This document shows, one piece after another, positions 7,814 through 14,302 of a DNA stretch of 17,472 nucleotides (position 1 is the first letter of the stretch; each line of letters begins with the position of its first letter). Source of the stretch: an uncultured Porphyromonadaceae bacterium (GTDB taxonomy: Bacteria; Bacteroidota; Bacteroidia; Bacteroidales; UBA11471); the NCBI GenBank assembly GCA_900547555.1, contig URHG01000050.1, positions 1-17,472 of the forward strand, read 5' to 3'. The notes below the pieces were generated by a model, which was not told where the DNA came from, did no database searches, and saw nothing but the letters and a program-made list of their open reading frames with translations. A program made the position numbers and the translations under genes.

Positions 7814-8929
7814 ATGGCCGAATCAAATTTCGTCGATTATGTAAAGATTTATTGTCGCTCGGGAAAAGGCGGTGCCGGTTCGGCGCACTTGCACCGGGCT
7901 AAATATACACCAAAGGGCGGTCCCGACGGCGGAGACGGCGGCCGGGGAGGTCATATTATTTTGCGGGCCAATCGCAATTATTGGACTTTGTTGCATTTGC
8001 GTTACGAGCGTCATGTCTATGCCGGCAACGGAGAGTCGGGTAGCGACTGTCGCAGTACGGGAAAAGATGGTGCCGATCGTGTTATCGAAGTGCCGTGCGG
8101 AACGGTTGCCTACGATGCGGTTACGGGTGAATATCTTTGTGAACTGACCGATGACGGACAAGAAATCATATTGCTAAAAGGTGGTCGCGGGGGATTGGGT
8201 AACTGGCATTTTCGCAGTGCTACCAATCAGACGCCGCGCTATGCCCAGCCCGGCGAACCGGCCATAGAACGAACTGTTGTTCTCGAACTGAAACTTCTTG
8301 CCGATGTTGGGCTTGTCGGATTCCCGAATGCCGGAAAATCGACTCTGTTATCGGCCGTTTCTGCGGCAAAACCCAAGATTGCCGATTATCCTTTTACGAC
8401 AATGGAGCCCAATCTCGGTATCGTTTCTTATCGGGACAATCGTTCTTTTGTCATGGCCGATATTCCCGGAATCATAGAGGGGGCAAGTGAAGGTAAGGGT
8501 TTGGGTTTACGTTTTTTGCGCCATATCGAGCGTAACGCGGTGCTCTTGTTTATGGTCCCGGCCGACTCAGACGATATTGCCCGTGATTATGATATTCTGT
8601 TGGGTGAATTGGCGGCTTATAATCCCGAGTTGCTCGACAAACATCGTATCCTTGCCGTATCGAAATGCGATATGCTCGATGATGAATTGTTGACTGATTT
8701 GAAGAAAACCGTTCCCGACGAACTCCCGGTTGCGTATATATCTTCGGTTACCGGTCAGGGTATCGCCGAATTGAAAGATATGCTTTGGGAAGCTGTCAAC
8801 AGCGAAGACAATAAAGCAGATACTTTTACGCATCATAATCTCGATACCCGTTTCGAGGATGACGAATATGTAGATGAGGATAGCGGAGAAAATTATGACG
8901 AGTATGACTGGGACGAAGATAAAGTCTGA
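7814..8929 (+). CDS. obgE: Obg-family GTPase (CgtA/ObgE)
   Basis: Obg is an essential GTPase that works in late assembly of the 50S ribosomal subunit and in stress control. In this 371-residue protein the glycine-rich Obg fold occupies about 1-158, with KYTPKGGPDGGDGGRGG at 30-46. The G domain follows: G1 GFPNAGKS at 169-176, G2 PFTT at 193-196, G3 DIPG at 216-219, G4 SKCD at 283-286 (a variant of NKxD) and G5 SSVT at 310-313. Instead of a folded C-terminal OCT domain there is a strongly acidic tail from about 342, rich in Asp, Glu and Tyr. The ATG is preceded by GAGAGAG and lies after two candidate promoters. The last codons overlap the start of pgeF. Confidence 0.97.
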   Translation: MAESNFVDYVKIYCRSGKGGAGSAHLHRAKYTPKGGPDGGDGGRGGHIILRANRNYWTLLHLRYERHVYAGNGESGSDCRSTGKDGADRVIEVPCGTVAYDAVTGEYLCELTDDGQEIILLKGGRGGLGNWHFRSATNQTPRYAQPGEPAIERTVVLELKLLADVGLVGFPNAGKSTLLSAVSAAKPKIADYPFTTMEPNLGIVSYRDNRSFVMADIPGIIEGASEGKGLGLRFLRHIERNAVLLFMVPADSDDIARDYDILLGELAAYNPELLDKHRILAVSKCDMLDDELLTDLKKTVPDELPVAYISSVTGQGIAELKDMLWEAVNSEDNKADTFTHHNLDTRFEDDEYVDEDSGENYDEYDWDEDKV

Positions 8930-9755
8930 AATCGTTTTTCGGCATTTGTCCGGACAAATAGGTATCTGTACTTTCCCGTCGTTGGATATTTTTCCCGGCT
9001 TGACTCATTTTGTTACGCAACGGGGAGAAAACCTTCCCGGCGATCCGTTTTCCTCTTTTAATTTAGGACGTCATTCGGGAGAAGATTTGGCTCGGGTGAT
9101 GAGAAATCGGGCAGCTTTGTGTCGGGCCTTATCTATCCCGTCGTCGGCTTTGGTGCAGCCTCGTCAGGTGCATGGTAATGAGGTTTTGTCGATACCTCCT
9201 GATTTTTTGTCGTGGAAAGATACCGAACAGACGGAATATGTTTCACGAGCCGATGGTTTGGTAACCGACCTGCCTCGTGTGTGTTTGGCGGTTTCTACGG
9301 CCGACTGTGTCCCTTTGTTGTTTTATGATACTCGACATCGGGTGATAGGTGCTACTCATGCGGGTTGGCGAGGAACGGTGGGGCATATCGCTTTGCATAC
9401 GATCGAGGTAATGCAGGGTATCTATGGTAGTAAGCCCGAAGATATTTATGCCGCTATCGGTCCCTCTATTGGTGAGTCGGCATTTGAGGTCGGCGATGAG
9501 GTTGCTGATGCGTTTGCAACGGCTTATCCCGAGTATCGTCGCAAAATAATTTCTCCTCGTAGGGGAGACAACGGTCGTCATCATATCGATTTATGGGTGG
9601 CAAACCGTGTCGATTTGCTTTCTGCGGGAATTCGAGGCGAGCATATTTCTGTGGCAGGGATTTGCACGTACACTCGGAATGATCTTTTCTTTTCCTCTCG
9701 GCGAGCAGGAGGTAAACTATTCGGACGTTTTTTATCGGGAATATTTTTGCATTGA
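8895..9755 (+). CDS. pgeF: Peptidoglycan editing factor PgeF (YfiH/laccase-domain, DUF152 family)
   Basis: PgeF is a cytoplasmic purine-nucleoside-phosphorylase-like metalloprotein. In E. coli it clears mis-incorporated L-Ser from UDP-MurNAc precursors, and several homologues also act on adenosine. The three metal-binding residues of the family are present in their usual settings: RQVHG, TADCVPLL and THAGWRG, giving H93, C138 and H155 from the chosen start. The AAIGPSIG segment (187-194) and the C-terminal CTYTRNDLFFSSRR motif also match the family. The start is uncertain: in-frame ATGs at 8874, 8895 and 8904 all lie inside obgE. I chose 8895 (286 residues) because GGAG sits 6 nt upstream. 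The overlap of about 35 nt with obgE implies translational coupling. Confidence 0.9.
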   Translation: MTSMTGTKIKSEIVFRHLSGQIGICTFPSLDIFPGLTHFVTQRGENLPGDPFSSFNLGRHSGEDLARVMRNRAALCRALSIPSSALVQPRQVHGNEVLSIPPDFLSWKDTEQTEYVSRADGLVTDLPRVCLAVSTADCVPLLFYDTRHRVIGATHAGWRGTVGHIALHTIEVMQGIYGSKPEDIYAAIGPSIGESAFEVGDEVADAFATAYPEYRRKIISPRRGDNGRHHIDLWVANRVDLLSAGIRGEHISVAGICTYTRNDLFFSSRRAGGKLFGRFLSGIFLH

Positions 9756-9756
9756 T

Positions 9757-9800
9757 ATAGAAAAGAGGGGCGGTTGTACACAACCGCCCCTCTTTTCTAT
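9757..9800. terminator. Bidirectional terminator between pgeF and the OmpH-like gene
   Basis: A perfect 20-bp inverted repeat pairs 9757-9776 with 9781-9800 around TACA. Its core is CCGCCCC/GGGGCGG, and the outer CTTTTCTAT arms supply U-rich ends on both strands. It starts two bases after the pgeF stop and ends 22 nt from the stop of the convergent gene. Confidence 0.92.
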
Positions 9801-9822
9801 TCGTTGTTTTTTTGAATTATTT

Positions 9823-10413
9823 TTACTTCCGGGTATATCTCTTGTTCAGTAACTGAGTGATTTCGGGGGTAATGTTATAAGAGGGTTTGATGTAGAGTAC
9901 ACTGCTGTTGTTGAGTATAGCTTCATATCTGCCGTCTTTGTTATACTCTTTGATAAAGTTGGTGATGGAATCGGTTACTTGGATAAGCATTTTTTGTTGT
10001 TCTTGCAACAATTCGTTTTCGAGTTGTTGTGCATAAGCCTGCAATTCCTGCTGTTTTTTGAGGAGGCGTTGTTGTTCTTGCTCAAATCGTTCTTGCGAAA
10101 GGAAAGCATTGTTTTTGACTTTCCGCTCGAACTCGGCAACTTCTTTTTCCAGTTGGCGTCCTTTTTCATTTACCGTAGCTCGGGCGTTTTCCTGTCGTGT
10201 AAGCATTTGTTCATTCAGGTCTTTGGCCAGGTTATAATTGCTCAACAATGAATCGACTTCGACATAAGCGATAGGTAAATGACCCGAGAAATCGACTGTT
10301 TGGGTAGGAATGTTATTCTTTTCGATGGCAGTATTCGATGCCGGTTCTTGACAGCTTGTCGTGGCAAGGAGTATTCCGGCGATAGCCGTTGAAAGAGTAA
10401 AATATCTGTACAT
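9823..10413 (-). CDS. OmpH/Skp-like coiled-coil lipoprotein
   Basis: This 196-residue protein starts at the ATG at 10413. Its signal sequence ends in LLATTSC, a lipobox with the lipidated cysteine at residue 21. In-frame upstream codons add only residues that would bury the signal peptide, so I rejected them. After a short linker, the segment from about 46 (LPIAYVEVDSLLSNYNLAKDL) to the end fits the OmpH/Skp family. Its long charged, glutamine-rich helix (about 62-157) is expected to form the coiled-coil tentacle. Skp is a periplasmic chaperone for unfolded outer-membrane proteins. This version is predicted to be membrane-anchored, so the exact role may differ. It follows the small membrane-protein gene by 40 nt on the same strand and ends at the bidirectional terminator. 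Confidence 0.88.
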   Translation of the reverse strand: MYRYFTLSTAIAGILLATTSCQEPASNTAIEKNNIPTQTVDFSGHLPIAYVEVDSLLSNYNLAKDLNEQMLTRQENARATVNEKGRQLEKEVAEFERKVKNNAFLSQERFEQEQQRLLKKQQELQAYAQQLENELLQEQQKMLIQVTDSITNFIKEYNKDGRYEAILNNSSVLYIKPSYNITPEITQLLNKRYTRK

Positions 10414-10453
10414 GTTTATTATTTTGGTTTTAGTGAATAATGCAGTTATCGGT

Positions 10454-10660
10454 TTAGCGACGGAGGCCCTTCGTGTTACGGTCGGCATAATCGGTAGAAA
10501 GAGCACAGGTTATCCCTCTTTTTTTCATGTCGGGATTATCGCCGATATGAGTTTGGGGAAAACGTCCGCCTTTGACAAAAAAGATTTTTATACCCAGTAA
10601 CAATACCGAGACGGCCACAATTATTATGGTGAGTAGAATAACTTTTACCATATAATTCAT
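10454..10660 (-). CDS. Small single-pass membrane protein of unknown function
   Basis: The 68-residue product has one strongly hydrophobic segment at about residues 5-27, followed by FFVKGGRFPQTHIGDNPDMKKRGITCA and a charged tail. I recall similar short proteins, with the FFVKGG(R/K)FP segment and a KKGI-C motif just after the membrane helix, in many Bacteroidales, but I know of no function. The tail after the helix carries several basic residues and should lie in the cytoplasm by the positive-inside rule, though this is weak. The start may be the ATG at 10660 or the one at 10651. The -7 box at 10672-10679 puts the transcript start within a few bases of 10660, which favours 10651 unless the mRNA is nearly leaderless. 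It is the first gene of an operon with the OmpH-like lipoprotein. Confidence 0.72.
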   Translation of the reverse strand: MNYMVKVILLTIIIVAVSVLLLGIKIFFVKGGRFPQTHIGDNPDMKKRGITCALSTDYADRNTKGLRR

Positions 10661-10671
10661 ATATTTGTATG

Positions 10672-10679
10672 CAAATATA
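10672..10679 (-). promoter_or_regulatory. -7 element for the small-protein/OmpH-like operon
   Basis: On the minus strand this reads TATATTTG, a perfect TAnnTTTG box 11 nt from the ATG at 10660. I see no -33 TTG at the right distance. The position implies a very short 5' leader. Confidence 0.55.
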
Positions 10680-10800
10680 AATAAGAAACAGAGACTTGGT
10701 ACTTTTTACCGACCGATTTGGGTGTTTATATTAATTTATAAAACTTTTTAACAAATGGGCCTTCTTGGTAAGTTGGCGTAGTCTCATAAAAATAAGAACG

Positions 10801-12258
10801 ATGGGAATCAAAGACCTGAAACCTCAACTGATTTGGAGTTATTTCGATGAAATAACCCGAGTGCCTCGTCCTTCGAAGAAGGAGGAAAAAATACGGGCCT
10901 ATCTGCTCGACTTTGCAAAAAAACACAATTTGGCGGTACGTACCGATGCTACCGGAAATGTTCTTATCTGTAAGCCTGCTACTCCCGGTTGCGAAGATAA
11001 GCCGGGTGTCATCTTGCAGTCGCATATGGATATGGTGTGTGAGAAAAATGCCGGTGTGGAGCATGATTTCGATAAAGACCCTATCGATGCGTATATCGAT
11101 GGCGAATGGGTGAAGGCCCGGGGAACGACTCTGGGTGCCGATAACGGTATCGGTATGGCGGCGGCTTTGGCCGTTTTGGCCTCCGACGATCTTGTACACC
11201 CGTCTCTTGAAGCGCTCTTTACGGTCGATGAAGAAACCGGGCTTACCGGAGCATTCGGTATGGAAGAGGGATTTATCTCGGGTAAATATTTGCTCAATCT
11301 CGATTCGGAAGATGAGGCAGAAATATTTATCGGTTGTGCTGGTGGTATCGATACGACTTCTACATTCACATATACGACTCTGCCTTTCCCTTCCGGGTAT
11401 GTGGCATTGCGCATTTCTGTCTCGAAATTGCAAGGAGGGCATTCGGGAAGCGATATAAACGAGGGAAGGGGAAATGCCAATAAGATTTTGGCCCGTTTCT
11501 TGTGTCAGTGTCTCGGTAAGTACGATATGCAGTTGTGTGCAATCGACGGGGGCAATTTGCGCAATGCAATTCCTCGGGAAGCATGGGCTGTGGTTGCCGT
11601 TCCTGCCGATTGTAAAGAGGCGATGCGTGTAGACTTGAATGTCTATCAGTCGGTTATAGAATCTGAGTTGGCGGTGGCCGATCCCGCGGTGGAGATAGCA
11701 CTTGCTTCTTGCGATGCACCTTCGGAGTGTATCGATAAGGCGACGGCTGTCGCTTTATTACGTTCTTTATATGCTTGTCCGCACGGAGTGATAGGTATGA
11801 GCCGGGATATTCCCGGGTTGGTCGAAACATCGACCAATCTGGCATCGGTGAAAATGAAAGAAGGGAATACGATTGTTGTGGCAACCAGTCAGCGCAGTTC
11901 GGTCGAGTCGCTCAAAAAAGATATTGCCGGGCAGATAGAAAACCTGTTTGCTTTGGCAGGAGCTGTTCCTGCACACGGAGACGGTTACCCGGGCTGGAAG
12001 CCCAACTTGAAATCTCCTTTGCTTGATATGGCAGTAAAGGCCTATGAGGAACTTTACGGTGTAACTCCTGCTGTGAAAGCTATTCATGCCGGTCTCGAAT
12101 GCGGCCTTTTCTTGGAAAAAAATCCCGGGCTTCACATGATTTCGTTTGGCCCGACGTTGAGAGGTGTGCATTCACCCGACGAGAAAATGCACATTCCCGC
12201 TGTTGAAAAGTTTTGGAATCATCTGACCTTGATTTTGAAGAAATTGGCGGGATATTAA
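10801..12258 (+). CDS. pepD: Aminoacyl-histidine dipeptidase (Xaa-His dipeptidase, carnosinase-like), M20 family
   Basis: PepD is a cytoplasmic di-zinc peptidase that hydrolyses Xaa-His and other dipeptides and tripeptides. From the ATG at 10801 it has 485 residues, the family's usual length. An in-frame start at 10765 would add 12 residues unlike the family and was rejected. The expected metal ligands are H75 and D114 (HMDMV and ADNG), E145, D168 (LDSED) and H457 (GVHSPDE). The catalytic pair is D77 and E144. GGHSG (212-216) marks the start of the lid or dimerisation domain, and HAGLECG (429-435) is also a family motif. The 140-nt spacer upstream is shared with the divergent small-protein gene. 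No TAnnTTTG box was found on the plus strand there. It is a one-gene unit with its own terminator. Confidence 0.96.
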   Translation: MGIKDLKPQLIWSYFDEITRVPRPSKKEEKIRAYLLDFAKKHNLAVRTDATGNVLICKPATPGCEDKPGVILQSHMDMVCEKNAGVEHDFDKDPIDAYIDGEWVKARGTTLGADNGIGMAAALAVLASDDLVHPSLEALFTVDEETGLTGAFGMEEGFISGKYLLNLDSEDEAEIFIGCAGGIDTTSTFTYTTLPFPSGYVALRISVSKLQGGHSGSDINEGRGNANKILARFLCQCLGKYDMQLCAIDGGNLRNAIPREAWAVVAVPADCKEAMRVDLNVYQSVIESELAVADPAVEIALASCDAPSECIDKATAVALLRSLYACPHGVIGMSRDIPGLVETSTNLASVKMKEGNTIVVATSQRSSVESLKKDIAGQIENLFALAGAVPAHGDGYPGWKPNLKSPLLDMAVKAYEELYGVTPAVKAIHAGLECGLFLEKNPGLHMISFGPTLRGVHSPDEKMHIPAVEKFWNHLTLILKKLAGY

Positions 12259-12278
12259 AATCAAATTCTTGAAAATCG

Positions 12279-12315
12279 AAACAGCGCAATCCTTGAAAGG
12301 TTGCGCTGTTTTTTT
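12279..12315 (+). terminator. Rho-independent terminator of pepD
   Basis: An 11-bp stem pairs 12279-12289 with 12301-12311 and has a partly paired interior loop (12290-12300). It is followed by T through 12315. On the minus strand the hairpin is followed by a weaker T-containing stretch 34 nt after the GH28 stop, so it may also stop that gene. Confidence 0.9.
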
Positions 12316-12344
12316 GCTTATCGGTAATCGAAAGAGGTTCTTGT

Positions 12345-13814
12345 TTAATCGATGATTTTTCCTTTTTCTCCGACCGATTTTATCGATTTCCCGTTGATCG
12401 AAACTTTTTTCACGTTTTGCAGGGAAACGGGCTTTTGGTCACGAGGGAGAACGGTAACATTTTCCATTTGTATGTTTTCGGATTGACGAATGACGGCACC
12501 GGTTTCCGTCCCTGAAATATAGATGTTTTTCAGGTTGATATTGTTGATGGGCATTTCGGGTAGTCCGTTGAAAAGCATGGCACACCGGCCGCCGATTGCT
12601 TTTACGTCCGAGATATAGATGTTTCGGAATTGCGGAGTTCCTTCATCGACAGGTACAGGTCGGTTATTGCTGTTTTTTACGCCGTAGTAAAGGTCGAAGA
12701 GAATGTTTTCATTTGCAATTTCAAACATATTGATGCGGTTGCAATAGATGTTTTCGACAATACCGCCGCGACCTCTTGTGCTTTTGAATCGTATGCCCAC
12801 GTCGGTGCCGATAAACGTGCAGTTGTCGATGAAAATATTTTTTACACCACCCGACATTTCGCTACCTACGACAAATCCGCCGTGTCCATGATATACGACG
12901 TTGTTCCGCGCAATCACGTTTTGACAGGGCCAGCCGCGCATGCGTCCCTCTTTGTCTTTTCCCGATTTGATGCAGATAGCATCGTCGCCGGCATCGAATG
13001 CGCAATCATAAATGACTACCCGGTTGCAGGATTCGACATCGAGGGCATCGCCGTTTTGCGAGTACCAGGGATTGATAACCGTTACTTGGTGTACGGTGAG
13101 GTCTTCGCAGTGAATGGGGTGTATACACCATGCCGGGGAGTTGCGGAACGTAACACCTTGCAACAGTACGTTTTTGCATTCGTAGAGTCGTACCATGTTG
13201 GGCCGTCCTTCACCTTCTTTGGCGGCCTGACTCGGATACCAGACATCTCCTTTTTCGTTGACGACACCCCCGGAAGCAACTCGTTGTTTCCACTGTCCGG
13301 CCGTCAGTTTGCTGCGTTTTACCATACGCCATGTGTTACCGTTTCCATCGAAAATACCATGTCCGGTAATGGCGATGTTGCGGGCATTATCGGCATATAT
13401 GGGTGAAAGTGATGATACATGTTTGGGTGCGTTTGGTTTTTTGTAATGGTTATGGTCTTCGGTAAAAAGAACGAAAGCATTTCTTTCGGTATAGAGGTTG
13501 ACACCGCTTTGCAGTTTGATGGGGCCGGTAATCCAGAAACCGGCAGGAATGATTACCGTACCGCCTCCTTTTTGGCTCACGGTGGCGATAGCGTTGTTTA
13601 TGGCTTGGGTATTCAATGTCTTTCCGTCGGGAATGGCACCGAAGTCGGTAATATGCACTTTATAGTCGGGAAATTGTGGTTGAGCGACCTTTTCCATGTG
13701 GAACGGGAGTCCATTGTAGACCGAGTCGGGTATAGGTTCTATCGACTGGGCTTGAAGAGGCAAAGAGATACATGAGAAAAGTACTCCGAAGATTTTTAGT
13801 AATTGTTTTTTCAT
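12345..13814 (-). CDS. Secreted glycoside hydrolase family 28 (polygalacturonase-like) enzyme
   Basis: This 489-residue protein has a signal peptide (MKKQLLKIFGVLFSCISLPLQAQ), so it acts in the periplasm, at the surface or outside the cell. A pectate-lyase-like right-handed beta-helix begins near 52 (VHITDFGAIPDGKT, the usual first strand). The four GH28 motifs are present: NGDALD at 254-259 (D256), AGDDAI at 275-280 (D277, D278), GHGG at 310-313 (H311), and IRFKS at 341-345 (R342, K344). These give the acid/base triad and the substrate-binding RxK. GH28 enzymes cut alpha-1,4 galacturonic acid links in homogalacturonan or rhamnogalacturonan; whether this one is endo or exo, and its exact substrate, cannot be read from the sequence. 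There is no SusC/SusD pair or regulator beside it, so it is not in an obvious pectin locus within this window. Confidence 0.93.
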   Translation of the reverse strand: MKKQLLKIFGVLFSCISLPLQAQSIEPIPDSVYNGLPFHMEKVAQPQFPDYKVHITDFGAIPDGKTLNTQAINNAIATVSQKGGGTVIIPAGFWITGPIKLQSGVNLYTERNAFVLFTEDHNHYKKPNAPKHVSSLSPIYADNARNIAITGHGIFDGNGNTWRMVKRSKLTAGQWKQRVASGGVVNEKGDVWYPSQAAKEGEGRPNMVRLYECKNVLLQGVTFRNSPAWCIHPIHCEDLTVHQVTVINPWYSQNGDALDVESCNRVVIYDCAFDAGDDAICIKSGKDKEGRMRGWPCQNVIARNNVVYHGHGGFVVGSEMSGGVKNIFIDNCTFIGTDVGIRFKSTRGRGGIVENIYCNRINMFEIANENILFDLYYGVKNSNNRPVPVDEGTPQFRNIYISDVKAIGGRCAMLFNGLPEMPINNINLKNIYISGTETGAVIRQSENIQMENVTVLPRDQKPVSLQNVKKVSINGKSIKSVGEKGKIID

Positions 13815-14139
13815 GTCGAAAGAAAATGGGTAAATGTTTTTTTCTTGTTTGATTTGAAAAATTAGACTGATAACATCTGTAATGGTTTAGATCGATAGAA
13901 GTTAATTTATTCAAAATATTAATGAAAGCGGCATGTAGAAAGATATATGGGTTTACCCGGGAAGAAATGTCTCGGACTTTACACGAAAGCAAATCATGTT
14001 TTGTAATAAGAAAAAGTCGCATTTGATGCAGAAAAAATAAAAAAGTGTAGGAGTTTTGAGATATTTTGCGTAATATTGCCGTCGAAAATGTAATTCTGAT
14101 TTTATATGTATTGCCGGAATATAACAACTCCTTTTATTA

Positions 14140-14160
14140 TGACAACCCCTTAGGGGGTCA
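14140..14160 (+). promoter_or_regulatory. Possible leader hairpin upstream of thrA
   Basis: TGAC (14140-14143) pairs with GTCA (14157-14160), and CCCC (14146-14149) pairs with GGGG (14153-14156), leaving an AA bulge and a TTA loop. The hairpin covers a minimal frame ATG ACA ACC CCT TAG (14139-14153), which has two threonine codons. It sits about 140 nt before thrA. Whether it is transcribed with thrA is unknown. Confidence 0.3.
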
Positions 14161-14187
14161 GTTATTATTTTCCGTGTGTTTTTACAA

Positions 14188-14221
14188 TCTTCCGCAGAAA
14201 GGAAGAATTCTCTCTTTTTCT
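14188..14221 (+). promoter_or_regulatory. Two mutually exclusive hairpins in the thrA leader
   Basis: TCTTCC (14188-14193) can pair with GGAAGA (14201-14206). The same right arm, as part of 14196-14206, can instead pair with the pyrimidine tract 14211-14221 (11 positions, with one mismatch and two G-T pairs). A U-rich stretch follows. The layout resembles an attenuator switch, but the stems are weak and AT-rich. Confidence 0.25.
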
Positions 14222-14302
14222 ATTTTTAGTTAATATGGTTCTGATGAAAAATGGGTGAGACCGACTATTTTTCTCAGTCATGAAATTTGTATATACATCT
14301 CT

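Larger units (their letters stand above)
13815..14302. other. 488-nt intergenic region between divergent GH28 and thrA
   Basis: This AT-rich stretch holds the presumed 5' regions of two divergent genes. I found no convincing gene in it and no exact TAnnTTTG box for either direction; near-misses are TTGATTTG at 13849 and GAAATTTG at 14282, 14 nt before thrA. A short palindrome GGGTTTACCC lies at 13949-13958. Nearer thrA there are two foldable elements (14140-14160 and 14188-14221), listed separately. It is the longest gene-free stretch in the window. Confidence 0.7.

Noticed and set aside
7638..7844. Plus-strand open frame across the adk-obgE spacer
   Set aside because: It begins at a TTG inside adk, runs through the terminator and both obgE promoter boxes, and ends inside obgE. 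It is not a credible gene.
10414..10506. N-terminal extension of the OmpH-like protein by 31 residues
   Set aside because: It would bury a clear lipoprotein signal sequence and would overlap the end of the upstream small gene. The ATG at 10413 is better.
12630..13406. Plus-strand open frame of 258 codons opposite the GH28 gene
   Set aside because: It is antisense to all four GH28 catalytic motifs and has no plausible start region or domain.
13922..14026. 34-codon frame in the gap upstream of thrA
   Set aside because: It has no ribosome-binding site, no recognisable features and no supporting context. A frame this short is expected by chance.
14255..14302. GTG at 14255 as the thrA start
   Set aside because: The 16 extra residues are unlike the family, which begins directly with MKVLKFGGTS at 14303.
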